Notes: generated from the letters alone by a model not told the origin. Shown: positions 39,261-47,917, numbered from the stretch's first letter. The stretch is DNA of 64,000 nt from Deltaproteobacteria bacterium (GCA_016713535.1 JADJOY010000017.1:1-64000), one strand, 5' to 3'. Numbers and translations: made by a program.

Positions 39261-41288
39261 TCACAGGATCGGCTTGCCGTCCATGTTCGCGGGCACCGCC
39301 ACGCCGAGGCGCTTCAGCGCGGTCGGGCCGATGTCGACGATGCCGGGGCTCTTCGACTGGATCGGCACGCTGGCGAACACCACGCCCTGGGTGTCCTTGG
39401 GGTCGGAGGAGGAGTGGTCGCCGCTCCACTTCTTCTCGTTGGTGACCACGACCTCCTGGGTCATCCCGCCGAGGATCGACTTCCAGTCGGTGCGATAGCC
39501 CTCGACGAAGGCGACCTGCAGGTCGGGCGCCTTGGCGGCGGCGTCGCCGGTGAACGACTTGTCGCCCCGGAACACACCCGCGACCGCCTTGGTGTTGGTC
39601 TTGGGATCGACCAGCGCGCCGAGCTTGGCGGAGATCTCGGTGACGAGCTTGTCGTACTCCTCGCCCTTGGCGACGATGCCGTTCTTCTCGCGTCCGGCGA
39701 GGTTCACGTAGATCTGCCCGGTGCCGAACGCGTACGCCTTGGTTTTCGTCCACTCGGCGTCGAGCAGGAAGTCTCCGTTCGGCATGTCGGCGGGCTTCAC
39801 GGCGTCGCCGCAGCCCTTGCCCTTCAGGGTGAGGAAGCAGTTCTGCACCAGCCACGTGTTGAGGTTCACGCCACGGCGGAACGAGTGGAAGCCGTGGTCC
39901 GAGATCACGATCAGCGTGTCCTCGGGCTTGAGCACGGCTTGCACCTTGCCGACGAACGCGTCCATGCGCCGGTAGGCCTCGCGGATCGCGTTGCCGTAGC
40001 GCTTGGCTAGCGCGGCGTCGTACTCCGGGTGGCCGGTGTCGAGCAGGCGATAGAAGAGGTGCGAGATGCGGTCGGTCGCGGTGAAGGCCGAGATCACCAG
40101 ATCGAACGGCTGCGCGAGGGCGTCGATGGTCTTCTGCTCGCGCTCCTCGACGATCGAGTAGACGTCCTGGAGGAAGGTCTCCTCGTCGACGCCGTAGTTG
40201 TCGGCGTTGAGCGCGGAGGTGTCCTCGACCCAGCCGACGGTCTTGAACACGCCCTTCTTGGCGAGCTCGGCGCCGTAGCCGTTGGGAGAGGTGACGGGGA
40301 TCGGCGGGTTGCGCGGGTCCATGCTCACCGGCGCCAGGTAGATCCGGACCTCCGGCGCCACCGAGAGGACTCGCGCGCGGGTCACGCCGTGCTCGACCAG
40401 CGCGTCGCCGAACGCGAACGACACGTCGTACCAGCCTGTCCACGCGCCCGCCGCGGCCTCCTGGGCTTGGCCGCCGATCGTGAGACGGACCTTGCCGCCG
40501 CCCAGCTTCTCGACCTTCACCGGTACCTTGAGGCGCGGGCGAGGCTTGGTGGTGGCGCGCGCGTCGACCGGTCCCTCGAGGGTGGACTCGGCGACGTCGT
40601 TCTTGAACTCGAGGCGGAACGGCACGCCACCCGAGATCGGCTTCGCCGAGTCCGCGGGCTTCACGTCGCTGCCGTAATACGCGTAGCTCGAGTTGGTCAT
40701 GCGGAGGTCAGGGACGCCGAGCCCCGAGAGCATCCGGCTCTGCTCGTTGAGCGGGTCGGGCGGGAAGGTGTAGGGCACCGACAGCACCGCCACCGCGAGG
40801 CCGGCGTCGGACGCGACCTTCCAGAACGGTGGACCCTGGCGCGGGTTGGTGGCGCGCGGCGGGGTCGCGAGCTTGCCGTCGGGGGTGAACGTGGGATCGA
40901 CGTAGTCGTTGGTGCCGACTCCGGGCAGGTAGCTCGACGGGTCGCGCTTGATGAAGTCGAAGATGCCGTGCTTTCCGGGATTGGTGCCGGTCGCGAAGCT
41001 CGCCCACGCCACCGGCGACTGCGGGGGCAGGGTCGACTCGAGCGGCGCGAACGCTCCCGACTGCGCGAGGCGCTTCAGGTTCGCGAAGTCTCCGTCCTTG
41101 GCCCACTTCTGGTAGAGCTCGGGGTCGACGCCGTCGAAGCCGAGGATCACCACCCGTCCACCGGGACGCTTGCCGGCGTGGGCCGGCGTGGAACTCACGA
41201 CGACGGCGACGAGACCCGCCACCGCCACCAGCGCGGCCGCGGCGGCCACGCGCGATCGCGACGGAAGCGAGGGCGAGCGCAACCTCAT
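39261..41288 (-). CDS. Secreted alkaline-phosphatase-superfamily protein
   Basis: 675 residues. ATG 41288 gives a signal peptide (VAAAAALVAVAGLVAVVVSS...AHAG). Metal and catalytic motifs: RVVILGFDGVDPELYQKWAK, LPPQSPVAWASFATGTNPGK (nucleophile Ser), TATDRISHLFYRL, and TLIVISDHGFHSFRRG. A family-specific insert (LRMTNSSYAYYGSD, then beta-rich KVPVKVEKLGGGKVRLTIGG) and the C-terminus LGVAVPANMDGKPIL fit type I phosphodiesterases such as those found in bacterial surface-glycan loci. It is first in the minus-strand series with the fusion protein, the phosphodiesterase and the glycosyltransferase. Periplasmic location is inferred from the signal peptide. Confidence 0.88.
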   Translation of the reverse strand: MRLRSPSLPSRSRVAAAAALVAVAGLVAVVVSSTPAHAGKRPGGRVVILGFDGVDPELYQKWAKDGDFANLKRLAQSGAFAPLESTLPPQSPVAWASFATGTNPGKHGIFDFIKRDPSSYLPGVGTNDYVDPTFTPDGKLATPPRATNPRQGPPFWKVASDAGLAVAVLSVPYTFPPDPLNEQSRMLSGLGVPDLRMTNSSYAYYGSDVKPADSAKPISGGVPFRLEFKNDVAESTLEGPVDARATTKPRPRLKVPVKVEKLGGGKVRLTIGGQAQEAAAGAWTGWYDVSFAFGDALVEHGVTRARVLSVAPEVRIYLAPVSMDPRNPPIPVTSPNGYGAELAKKGVFKTVGWVEDTSALNADNYGVDEETFLQDVYSIVEEREQKTIDALAQPFDLVISAFTATDRISHLFYRLLDTGHPEYDAALAKRYGNAIREAYRRMDAFVGKVQAVLKPEDTLIVISDHGFHSFRRGVNLNTWLVQNCFLTLKGKGCGDAVKPADMPNGDFLLDAEWTKTKAYAFGTGQIYVNLAGREKNGIVAKGEEYDKLVTEISAKLGALVDPKTNTKAVAGVFRGDKSFTGDAAAKAPDLQVAFVEGYRTDWKSILGGMTQEVVVTNEKKWSGDHSSSDPKDTQGVVFASVPIQSKSPGIVDIGPTALKRLGVAVPANMDGKPIL

Positions 41289-41559
41289 GGATCGCCCCTC
41301 CTGGGCTCCGGATCCTGAGCGACGAGGCCAGCGCGGTCGCGGGGCTTCGTCAGATCTCTGGAAAATGGTTGGAAAGATTGCAAAACGTGTGCAAGCGAAG
41401 GCGCGCGAGCGTACCACGCGACCTCTCGATGTCAACGCGCCGCGGCACGCCACGAGCCGCGCTAGAATGGCGTTTTGGCTTTACATCGTGAGGTCCCCGG
41501 GCAATCCTTTTTCTGCAGGACCACTCCCGGTCGTCCCCTGAAACGAGGTCACCCCGACC
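41289..41559. promoter_or_regulatory. Divergent promoter region with small dyad
   Basis: Between the alkaline-phosphatase-type gene (-) and the response-regulator gene (+). A relatively AT-rich patch near 41360-41394 holds GAAAATGGTTGG and the dyad TTGCA (41378-41382) / TGCAA (41390-41394). GAAAATGGTTG recurs at about 42798, on the other side of the regulator gene. Confidence 0.35.
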
Positions 41560-42261
41560 ATGGCTACAGCGGCACGCAACGTGGATTCGGCGCGCAACGC
41601 CAAGGGCGCGCAGCCGATCCGCATCTTCCTCGCCGACTCGCAGGACCTGCTCCGGGAGGGGGTCAAGCGGATCCTCGCGCAGCGCGGAGGCTTCGAGGTC
41701 GTCGGTGAGGCCGGCGACGGCCAGACCGCGCTCGCGCAGGTGCTCAAGACCAAGCCCGACGTGGTGCTGATCGACGTCATGATGCCGGTTCTCAACGGCG
41801 TCGACGCCGCGCGCGAGATCCTGCGTGAGCTGCCCAAGACCAAGGTGTTGGCACTCACGATCTACGCGAGCGACGAATACATCCACCAGATCCTCGACGC
41901 CGGCGCCATCGGCTACATCCTCAAGGACGCCAAGAGCGAGGACCTGGTGCGCGCGCTCGAGCTGGTGAGCGACGGGATCCCGTTCTTCTCGCCGGCGATC
42001 AGCAAGACCGTGGTGGCCGGCTACCTGAAGCGCCGCGGCGAGTCGAAGAAGCCCGCACCCTACGATCAGCTCACACCGCGCGAGCGGCAGGTGCTTCAGC
42101 TCATCGCGGAGGGGCGGCGTAACCGCGAGATCTCGAGCCTGCTCCACCTCTCGATCAAGACGGTCGAGGTGCATCGTGCGCACATCATGGAGAAGCTCAA
42201 GGCGCGCAGCATCGCGGACCTGGTGCTGATCGCCATCGGCAAGGGCATCGTGAAGCTGTAG
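41560..42261 (+). CDS. NarL/FixJ-type response regulator
   Basis: 233 residues. Receiver: IRIFLADSQDLLREGVKRIL, VVLIDVMMPVLNGVDAARE (phospho-Asp), LALTIYASDEYIHQILDAGA and GYILKDAKSEDLVRAL. LuxR-type HTH: YDQLTPRERQVLQLIAEGRR then NREISSLLHLSIKTVEVHRA. A transcription factor, normally phosphorylated by a partner histidine kinase; none is adjacent, so it is an orphan here. A PRERQVLQLIAEGRRN-type HTH places it in the NarL class. It is followed by three consecutive hairpins. Confidence 0.93.
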   Translation: MATAARNVDSARNAKGAQPIRIFLADSQDLLREGVKRILAQRGGFEVVGEAGDGQTALAQVLKTKPDVVLIDVMMPVLNGVDAAREILRELPKTKVLALTIYASDEYIHQILDAGAIGYILKDAKSEDLVRALELVSDGIPFFSPAISKTVVAGYLKRRGESKKPAPYDQLTPRERQVLQLIAEGRRNREISSLLHLSIKTVEVHRAHIMEKLKARSIADLVLIAIGKGIVKL

Positions 42262-42266
42262 TTTTT

Positions 42267-42351
42267 GCGGGGGTATTTTCAATCCCCCCGCGCTCGTTTC
42301 CTCGGGGTCTTCGTCAAGACCCCGCCCCGGCCGGAGTGAATCCGGCCGGGG
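42267..42351. terminator. Three tandem perfect hairpins
   Basis: Hairpin 1: GCGGGGG (42267-42273) with CCCCCGC (42285-42291). Hairpin 2: GGGGTCTT (42304-42311) with AAGACCCC (42316-42323), loop CGTC. Hairpin 3: CCCCGGCCGGA (42325-42335) with TCCGGCCGGGG (42341-42351), loop GTGAA. They begin six bases after the regulator stop. No good T-run follows, so they are probably a terminator/processing barrier rather than a textbook intrinsic terminator. Confidence 0.5.
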
Positions 42352-42536
42352 GCCCACCCCGAAGGCCACCGCGAATGCGGGGCGCGCCGCTGGCGCGGGC
42401 CGATCGAGTCTCCGGTCGTCGCCAACTTCGTGAAGCCGCGCGGGTCCCACCCCCGAGGCACTCGCTTCGCTCGTGCAGTCCCGCCGAGGCTGGGAATTTT
42501 CCACCGGGGTCGTTCACGGGAAGCCGCGTGGGCGCG

Positions 42537-42610
42537 GCGACGGGGATGGAACCCCGTCGCTACGAAGGGCTCTCTCGTAGCGCGGGGCGGGGATCCGTCC
42601 CCCCCGAGGC
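42537..42610. repeat. Dispersed palindrome family A, copy 2
   Basis: GCGACGGGG (42537-42545) pairs with CCCCGTCGC (42552-42560) over the loop ATGGAA, then GCTACGAAGG and a second G-run/C-run pair around ATCCGT (about 42584-42605). Flanking sequence (GGAAGCCGCGTG upstream) matches the copies at 50955 and 58564. Confidence 0.65.
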
Positions 42611-42744
42611 GCCTGCGTCGCGAGGCTCCCGATTCCTGTGTTTCCGCACCCGGTATGGAGGGCCCGCCTCCGGCGGGCCGCGATGCTTCGCGGCCGTGAC
42701 GGCTTCAGGTCCGCGGCGCGCGACCGGCAGGGATCTTCACAACG

Positions 42745-42813
42745 CGCCATTGAAAAGCATCACAAACCGCCATTCAAAATCATCACTTCACGCCAGTGAA
42801 AATGGTTGCAACA
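42745..42813. repeat. 23-bp tandem repeat, three imperfect units
   Basis: Units start at 42745, 42768 and 42791, each beginning CGCCA and continuing with an AT-rich (T/C)GAAAA-type stretch and CATCAC or a variant. Weaker traces of a unit precede and follow. It lies between convergent genes; function unknown. Confidence 0.5.
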
Positions 42814-42880
42814 CGCTTTCAGATCATCGCGACAATGCAATGAAACCGGGCCGATATGGCCCTTCCTGGCCCCGCGAAGC

Positions 42881-43687
42881 TCAGCGCTTGAGGCCCAACA
42901 CGTCGGCCATGTCGTAGAGGCCGGCGCCCTGAGCCCACAGCCACCGCGCGGCCCGCACCGCGCCGCCCGCGAAGACTGCGCGGTCGCTGGCACGGTGGAC
43001 GATCTCGATCGCCTCGCCGATTCCGCCGAAGAGCACGTGGTGCTCGCCCACGTTGTCGCCGGCGCGCACCGCGTGCACGCCGATCTCGCGGCGGGTGCGC
43101 TCGCCCACCATCCCGTTGCGCCCGTGCACGGCGTCGCCCTGCGCGTCGCGCCCGAGAGCGGCCGCGACCACCTCGAGGAGCTTCGCCGCGGTGCCGCTCG
43201 GCGAGTCCTTCTTGAGGCGGTGGTGGGTCTCGATGATCTCGACGTCGTAGTCGTCGCCGAGGACGCGGGCCGCCTCGGCGGCCAGCGCGAACATCAGGTT
43301 CACGCCCACGCTCATGTTGGGCGAGAGCACGATCGGGATCTGGCGAGCGGCGTCCGCCACCGCGGCGCGCTGCTCGGCGGAGAGGCCGGTGGTGCCGATC
43401 ACCATCGGTGCGCCCCGGCGAGCGCACACCTCGAGGTGGCCCATCGTGGCCGACGGCGCGGTGAAGTCGACGACCACCGCGCGAGTCGAGAGCAGCGCGT
43501 CGAGCTCGTCGCCGATGTGCACGCCGCCGTTCGACGAGCCCGCGCCGAGCGCCGCGTCGGTGCCGAGCGCCGGGTGACCGGGCCGCTCGGTGGCGCCCGC
43601 CAGGGTGGTGGCCGGGTCGGCGGCCACCGCGCGGACCAGCGTGCGGCCCATGCGACCGGCCGCACCGGTGACGATCACCGGGATCAT
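42881..43687 (-). CDS. dapB: 4-Hydroxy-tetrahydrodipicolinate reductase
   Basis: 268 residues. Reduces the DapA product with NAD(P)H in lysine/DAP synthesis. ATG 43687 starts the Rossmann motif VIVTGAAGRMGRTLV. VVDFTAPSATMGHLEV, VIGTTGLSAEQ, SPNMSVGVNLMFAL and the signature IIETHHRLKKDSPSGTAAKL (catalytic His pair and Lys) are all present. Twelve bases separate it from dapA; last gene of the lysA-dapF-dapA-dapB operon. Confidence 0.97.
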   Translation of the reverse strand: MIPVIVTGAAGRMGRTLVRAVAADPATTLAGATERPGHPALGTDAALGAGSSNGGVHIGDELDALLSTRAVVVDFTAPSATMGHLEVCARRGAPMVIGTTGLSAEQRAAVADAARQIPIVLSPNMSVGVNLMFALAAEAARVLGDDYDVEIIETHHRLKKDSPSGTAAKLLEVVAAALGRDAQGDAVHGRNGMVGERTRREIGVHAVRAGDNVGEHHVLFGGIGEAIEIVHRASDRAVFAGGAVRAARWLWAQGAGLYDMADVLGLKR

Positions 43688-43698
43688 GGCCGCTCCGT

Positions 43699-44574
43699 TC
43701 ACGGTAAACCGGCCGCGCGCAGCGCTTCCACGAGCTTGTCGCGGTTCGCGGCGAGCATCGGCGCGAGCGGCAGCCGCACCTCGTCGCTCGGGATCCGGCC
43801 CATGAGGGCGAGGGCCGTCTTCACCGGAGTGGGGTTGGTCTCGATGAAGAGCGCGCGCAGCAGCGGACCGATCCTGTAGTGCACCTCGCGCGCCCGCGCG
43901 AGGTCGCCGGCGAGCGCCGCGTCCGAGATCGCCGTCATCTCGCCCGGCAGCACGTTCGACGAGGCGCTGATCACGCCGCACCCGCCCACCGCGATGATCG
44001 GCAGCGTCAGGTTGTCGTCGCCGGACAGCACGTCGAACCCGGGCCCGCAGCGCTCGATGATCTCCGAGACCTGGCCGAGGTTCCCCGACGCCTCCTTCAC
44101 GCCCACGATCCCCTTCACCTGGGCCAGGCGCGCCATGGTCGCGGGCTCGATGTTGACGGCCGTGCGGCCCTGGATGTTGTAGACGACGATCGGCAGGTCG
44201 ACGGCCTTCGCCACCGCCTCGAAGTGCCGGAAGATCCCTTCCTGGGTGGGCTTGTTGTAGTAGGGCGTGATCATCAGCGCGCCGTCGGCGCCCGCCTCCT
44301 TGGCGTGGCGGGTGAGGCGGATCGCCTCGGCGGTGCTGTTCGAGCCGGTGCCCGCGAGCACCGGCACGCGGCGGCGCACCGTCTCGATGGTGAGCGAGAT
44401 GACCCGCGCGTGCTCCTCGTGGCTGAGCGTCGCGGACTCGCCGGTGGTGCCGCAGGGTACGAAGCCCTGCACACCGTCCGCGATGAGCCGCTCGATCAGG
44501 TCGCCGAGCGCCTTCTCGTCGACGCTGCCGTTTCGGAAAGGAGTGACGGTCGCGACGAAATTGCCCTTGAACAT
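43699..44574 (-). CDS. dapA: 4-Hydroxy-tetrahydrodipicolinate synthase
   Basis: 291 residues. Condenses pyruvate with aspartate semialdehyde, the first committed step to DAP/lysine. Conserved blocks: VATVTPFRNGSVDEKALGDL, GFVPCGTTGESATLSHEEH, VLAGTGSNSTAEAI, ALMITPYYNKPTQEGIFRHF (Tyr), and VVYNIQGRTAVNI with VGVKEASGNLGQVSEI, where the Lys forms the Schiff base. Third gene of the operon, about 100 bases after dapF. Confidence 0.97.
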   Translation of the reverse strand: MFKGNFVATVTPFRNGSVDEKALGDLIERLIADGVQGFVPCGTTGESATLSHEEHARVISLTIETVRRRVPVLAGTGSNSTAEAIRLTRHAKEAGADGALMITPYYNKPTQEGIFRHFEAVAKAVDLPIVVYNIQGRTAVNIEPATMARLAQVKGIVGVKEASGNLGQVSEIIERCGPGFDVLSGDDNLTLPIIAVGGCGVISASSNVLPGEMTAISDAALAGDLARAREVHYRIGPLLRALFIETNPTPVKTALALMGRIPSDEVRLPLAPMLAANRDKLVEALRAAGLP

Positions 44575-44677
44575 CGTCTTCCCCCTGCTTCGATCCGCGC
44601 GGCGTCGCGCGGCGGGATCGTCCCCGCTCGCGCCGCCGTCCGGTGCGACGCCGCCTCGCACGGGCGAGGCGCCCTGC

Positions 44678-45502
44678 TCAGACCACGAGCTCGCCGCTGA
44701 ACACCTCGGCTCCCGGTCCGGTCATGAACACCGAGCTAGTACCGCCATCCCACTCGAGCACCAGATCGCCACCCGGCAGGCTCACCGTCACCGGCGACGC
44801 CGCCATGCCGAGGCGGATCGCCACCGCTGCCACCGCGCACGCGCCGGAGCCGCACGCGAGCGTCTCGCCGGCGCCGCGCTCCCACACCCGCATCCGCACG
44901 TGGTGGCGGTCGAGGAGCTCGACGAACTCCACGTTGGTGCGCCTGGGGAAGAACGGGTGGTTCTCGATCACCGGTCCGAGCGTGTGGACCGGCGCCGTCG
45001 CCACCGACTCGACGAACTGCACCGCGTGCGGGTTGCCCATCGAGACACAGCTGATGGAGACCGTGACGCCGCCGGCGGTGAACGGCCGGTCGACGACCTC
45101 GCCGTCGGCGTCGACCGGCACCCGGCGGGCGTCCCAGATCGGCGGCCCCATGTCGACGCGCACCGCGTCGCCCACGAAGGCCGGCGTGACCACGCCGGAG
45201 AGCGTCTCGACGCGCAGCGACGGACCCGCGGCGCGCCCGCGGCTTCTGAGGTAGAGCGCCAGGCAACGGATACCGTTGCCGCACATCTCCACCTCGGATC
45301 CGTCCTGGTTGTAGATGATCATCCTGGCGTCGGCCGTCGTGGAAGGCGCCGCCACCAGGATCTGGTCGCAGCCAAGGCCGAAGCGGCGGTCGCCGATCTT
45401 GCGCGCCAGCTCCGGGGTGACGGCGACCGGATGCTCGAAGCCGTCGAGAACGACGAAGTCGTTGCCGAGGCCGTGCATCTTGACGAACGGGAGGGTGGTC
45501 AC
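44678..45502 (-). CDS. dapF: Diaminopimelate epimerase
   Basis: 274 residues. Converts LL-DAP to meso-DAP, using two cysteines: EMCGNGIRCLALYL in the first half and LACGSGACAVAAVA in the second. KMHGLGNDFVVLDG at the N-terminus and VSMGNPHAVQFVE are typical. Lies 22 bases downstream of lysA. Some organisms put dapF directly beside lysA, so the order is normal. Confidence 0.97.
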   Translation of the reverse strand: MTTLPFVKMHGLGNDFVVLDGFEHPVAVTPELARKIGDRRFGLGCDQILVAAPSTTADARMIIYNQDGSEVEMCGNGIRCLALYLRSRGRAAGPSLRVETLSGVVTPAFVGDAVRVDMGPPIWDARRVPVDADGEVVDRPFTAGGVTVSISCVSMGNPHAVQFVESVATAPVHTLGPVIENHPFFPRRTNVEFVELLDRHHVRMRVWERGAGETLACGSGACAVAAVAIRLGMAASPVTVSLPGGDLVLEWDGGTSSVFMTGPGAEVFSGELVV

Positions 45503-45524
45503 GACCGCTGCTCCGGCGAAAGGC

Positions 45525-46769
45525 TCACACGACCTCGCCGCGCACGAGATCGTCGAGGGTCTCGCGCGGACGCACGACGCGCCAGGTGGTGCCGTCCACC
45601 ATGACCTCGGGCGGACGCGGCCGGGTGTTGTAGTTCGACGCCATCACGAAACCGTACGCTCCCGCGCTCATCACCGCCAGCAGCTCGCCGCGGCCCACGT
45701 CCGGAACCGGGCGGTCCTTGGCGAGGAAGTCGCCGCTCTCGCAGATCGGACCGACCACGTCCGCGGGGCGCGCGTCCACGTCGTCGCGCTGCTTGACCGC
45801 GTGGATCTCCTGGTAGGCGCCGTAGAGCGACGGCCGGATCAGGTCGTTCATCCCTGCGTCGACGATCACGAAGCGCTTGGCCTCGGTCTCCTTGCGGAAG
45901 AGCACCCGGGTGAGCATCACGCCCGCGTTGCCGACCAGCGATCGGCCCGGCTCGAAGAGCAGCTCGACGCCGAGGTGACCGACCACGCTCAGGACCTCGC
46001 GCGCGTAGTCCGCGGGGGTGGGCGGAACCTCGTTCTTGTAGGTGATGCCGAGCCCGCCGCCGAGGTCGAGGTGGCGGATCGTGTGGCCGTCGGCGCGGAG
46101 CTGCTCGAGGAGCTCGCCGACCTTCTGGAACGCGTCGCGAAACGGCGTGGTGCTGGTGAGCTGCGAGCCGATGTGGGCGTCGAGCCCGCGAACCTCGATG
46201 CCGGGCAGAGCGCCGGCGCGCTGGTAGACCTCGCGGGCGCGCGCGATCGCGATGCCGAACTTGCTGGTCTTGAGCCCGGTCGAGATGTAGGGGTGGGTCT
46301 GCGGGTCGACGTCCGGATTGACGCGCACCGAGATCGGCGCGCGGACTCCCTTCCCGGCGGCGATCTCGCTCAGACGCTCGAGCTCTTCCTCGCTCTCGAC
46401 GTTGAACATCAAGATGCCCGCGTCGAGGGCCTGGTTGATCTCGGCGTCGGTCTTGCCGACGCCCGAGAACACCACGTCGCCGGCCTTGCCGCCGGCGCGC
46501 AGGACGCGCTCGAGCTCACCGCCCGAGACCACGTCGAAGGCGCTGCCGAGCGAGCGAAAGAGGCCGAGCACGGCGAGGCTCGAGTTGGCCTTGACCGAGT
46601 AGCAGATGCGGTGAGGTACGCCCTGGAAAGCGTCGTACCAGCCGCGGAAGAAGCTGGTGAGCGCGCCCTGGCTGTAGACGTAGACGGGAGTCCCGACCTC
46701 GGACGCGATGGTCTCGAGTGGCACGCCCTCGGCGTGGAGCTCGCCGTTGGTGAACGGGAAGAAGTCCAT
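45525..46769 (-). CDS. lysA: Diaminopimelate decarboxylase
   Basis: 414 residues. A PLP-dependent fold-type III enzyme that makes lysine from meso-DAP. PLP-Lys motif: RICYSVKANSSLAVLGLF. Further blocks: AFDVVSGGELERVL, LDAHIGSQLTSTTPFRDAF, LDLGGGLGIT, EPGRSLVGNAGVMLTRVLF, and VVGPICESGDFLAKDR followed by GAYGFVMASNYNTRPRPPEV. First gene of the operon, so its promoter must lie in the 46770-46943 spacer next to the family B palindrome. Confidence 0.97.
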   Translation of the reverse strand: MDFFPFTNGELHAEGVPLETIASEVGTPVYVYSQGALTSFFRGWYDAFQGVPHRICYSVKANSSLAVLGLFRSLGSAFDVVSGGELERVLRAGGKAGDVVFSGVGKTDAEINQALDAGILMFNVESEEELERLSEIAAGKGVRAPISVRVNPDVDPQTHPYISTGLKTSKFGIAIARAREVYQRAGALPGIEVRGLDAHIGSQLTSTTPFRDAFQKVGELLEQLRADGHTIRHLDLGGGLGITYKNEVPPTPADYAREVLSVVGHLGVELLFEPGRSLVGNAGVMLTRVLFRKETEAKRFVIVDAGMNDLIRPSLYGAYQEIHAVKQRDDVDARPADVVGPICESGDFLAKDRPVPDVGRGELLAVMSAGAYGFVMASNYNTRPRPPEVMVDGTTWRVVRPRETLDDLVRGEVV

Positions 46770-46885
46770 GGATGCTGATCTTCTCGTGGAAAACGCGGGA
46801 AACGCCCGGTGCAAAGACGCGAAGTGTGATGACGCGCCGGGGCTAAGTCAACCGAGACGCGCGTCGCCGCGACGCGTGGCACTGC

Positions 46886-46942
46886 GGGCGGGGACAGGCC
46901 CCGCCCCTACGTTGCCTTGGGCGTTGGAACCGTAGGGGCGGG
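46886..46942. repeat. Dispersed palindrome family B, copy 2 (alternative hairpins)
   Basis: CCCGCCCCTACG (46900-46911) pairs perfectly over 12 bp with CGTAGGGGCGGG (46931-46942). The same C-rich segment can instead pair with GGGCGGGG at 46886-46893, so two hairpins exclude each other. It ends two bases from the sulfotransferase stop and lies in front of lysA. Confidence 0.6.
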
Positions 46943-46943
46943 C

Positions 46944-47786
46944 TCAGCCCTCGTACACCCAGCGGCGCGCGACGGCGAGTAGCGCGCGCTGGAACGCGCT
47001 CCACTCCATCGGCTTGCCGAGGCGAGCCGGATCGGGGCGCAGGCTCGCGGCCACCGACGACTTGGTCTCCTCGTTGCCGTTGATGTCGTGGGAGGCGCGG
47101 CTCTCCCCCTCGAAGGGGTCGTGGAACGGCACGCCGAGCCGCTCGCCGAGCTCGCGCACCGTCGACTCCGGTCGCGACACGAGGTCCTCGTAGCGGACCC
47201 TGCGGTAGTGGGGGCGCGGCCGAAGAGACGCTCGCGCGAGCAGGTTGGTGCGCAGGTACTTGCCCACGATCGCGTCGAGGAAGCCGTGCTTCTTGCGGCG
47301 CATCCGCGACGCCACGTGTCCCTCGGGCGAGCGCACCAGGTGGATCACGTAGACGTCCTGTGGATAGGCCCGCACCAGCGGCAGGAGGCGCCACACCGAC
47401 TTCGAGTTGTCGAGGACGACTTCGGCGCCGGTCACGCTCTCGATCGCCTCGAAGAGCTCGCGGTTGGCCGCGCCGAACGGGTTCTTGCCGCGGCTCGAGA
47501 GCCGCCCACTGAGCGCGCGCACCCACTCCAGACCGCGTTCCGACGAGACCCGCGAGATCGGCACCATGTCGAGCTCGGTGGTGCGCGCGATGCGCCAGAA
47601 CACCGGACCCCACACCGGGCACTCGAGCGCGTGCAGCCCACAGCTACAGCGGCGACCGGTGGGATGCCAGTAGCGATCGAGGTACTGCAGCTCGCCGGCC
47701 GAGAAGATCCGCGGGTTCTGGTTGAGGATGCGCGTGAGCAGCGTCGAGCCGGTGTGCGTGCACGCGACGACGTAGGCGAGTTTCAT
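46944..47786 (-). CDS. Sulfotransferase-family protein
   Basis: 280 residues. Transfers sulfate from PAPS to an acceptor. The 5'-phosphosulfate loop is VVACTHTGSTLLTRIL near the N-terminus; the 3'-phosphate-binding segment is VYVIHLVRSPEGHVASRMR; RVRYEDLVSRPESTVREL is the typical following motif. Cys-rich CSCGLHALECPVW is family-variable. Likely substrates are surface lipids or glycans, which would fit the 32-41 kb cluster, but it is separated from it by the lysine operon. Divergent from the DUF4398 gene. Confidence 0.85.
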   Translation of the reverse strand: MKLAYVVACTHTGSTLLTRILNQNPRIFSAGELQYLDRYWHPTGRRCSCGLHALECPVWGPVFWRIARTTELDMVPISRVSSERGLEWVRALSGRLSSRGKNPFGAANRELFEAIESVTGAEVVLDNSKSVWRLLPLVRAYPQDVYVIHLVRSPEGHVASRMRRKKHGFLDAIVGKYLRTNLLARASLRPRPHYRRVRYEDLVSRPESTVRELGERLGVPFHDPFEGESRASHDINGNEETKSSVAASLRPDPARLGKPMEWSAFQRALLAVARRWVYEG

Positions 47787-47917
47787 GGTGGTGTCGAGGC
47801 ATCCATCGCCGTCAGCGCGCCGCGCGCGGCAGGCCAGCCGTTACACGCGAATGTACCCGACGTTCAACGTGACGCGGAGAATGTGCGGAAACGCTCGTCG
47901 GATGACCTTCGAGGTTG

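Larger units (their letters stand above)
42262..42880. other. 619-bp spacer between convergent genes
   Basis: No gene recognised. It holds three consecutive hairpins (42267-42351), a full family A palindrome (42537-42610), and a short 23-bp tandem repeat with AT-rich units (42745-42813), each listed separately. The rest is GC-rich repetitive-looking sequence. Confidence 0.5.

Noticed and set aside
42745-42813. CRISPR-like array
   Set aside because: Units of 23 bp are adjacent with no spacers between them, are only three and imperfect, and no cas gene is present.
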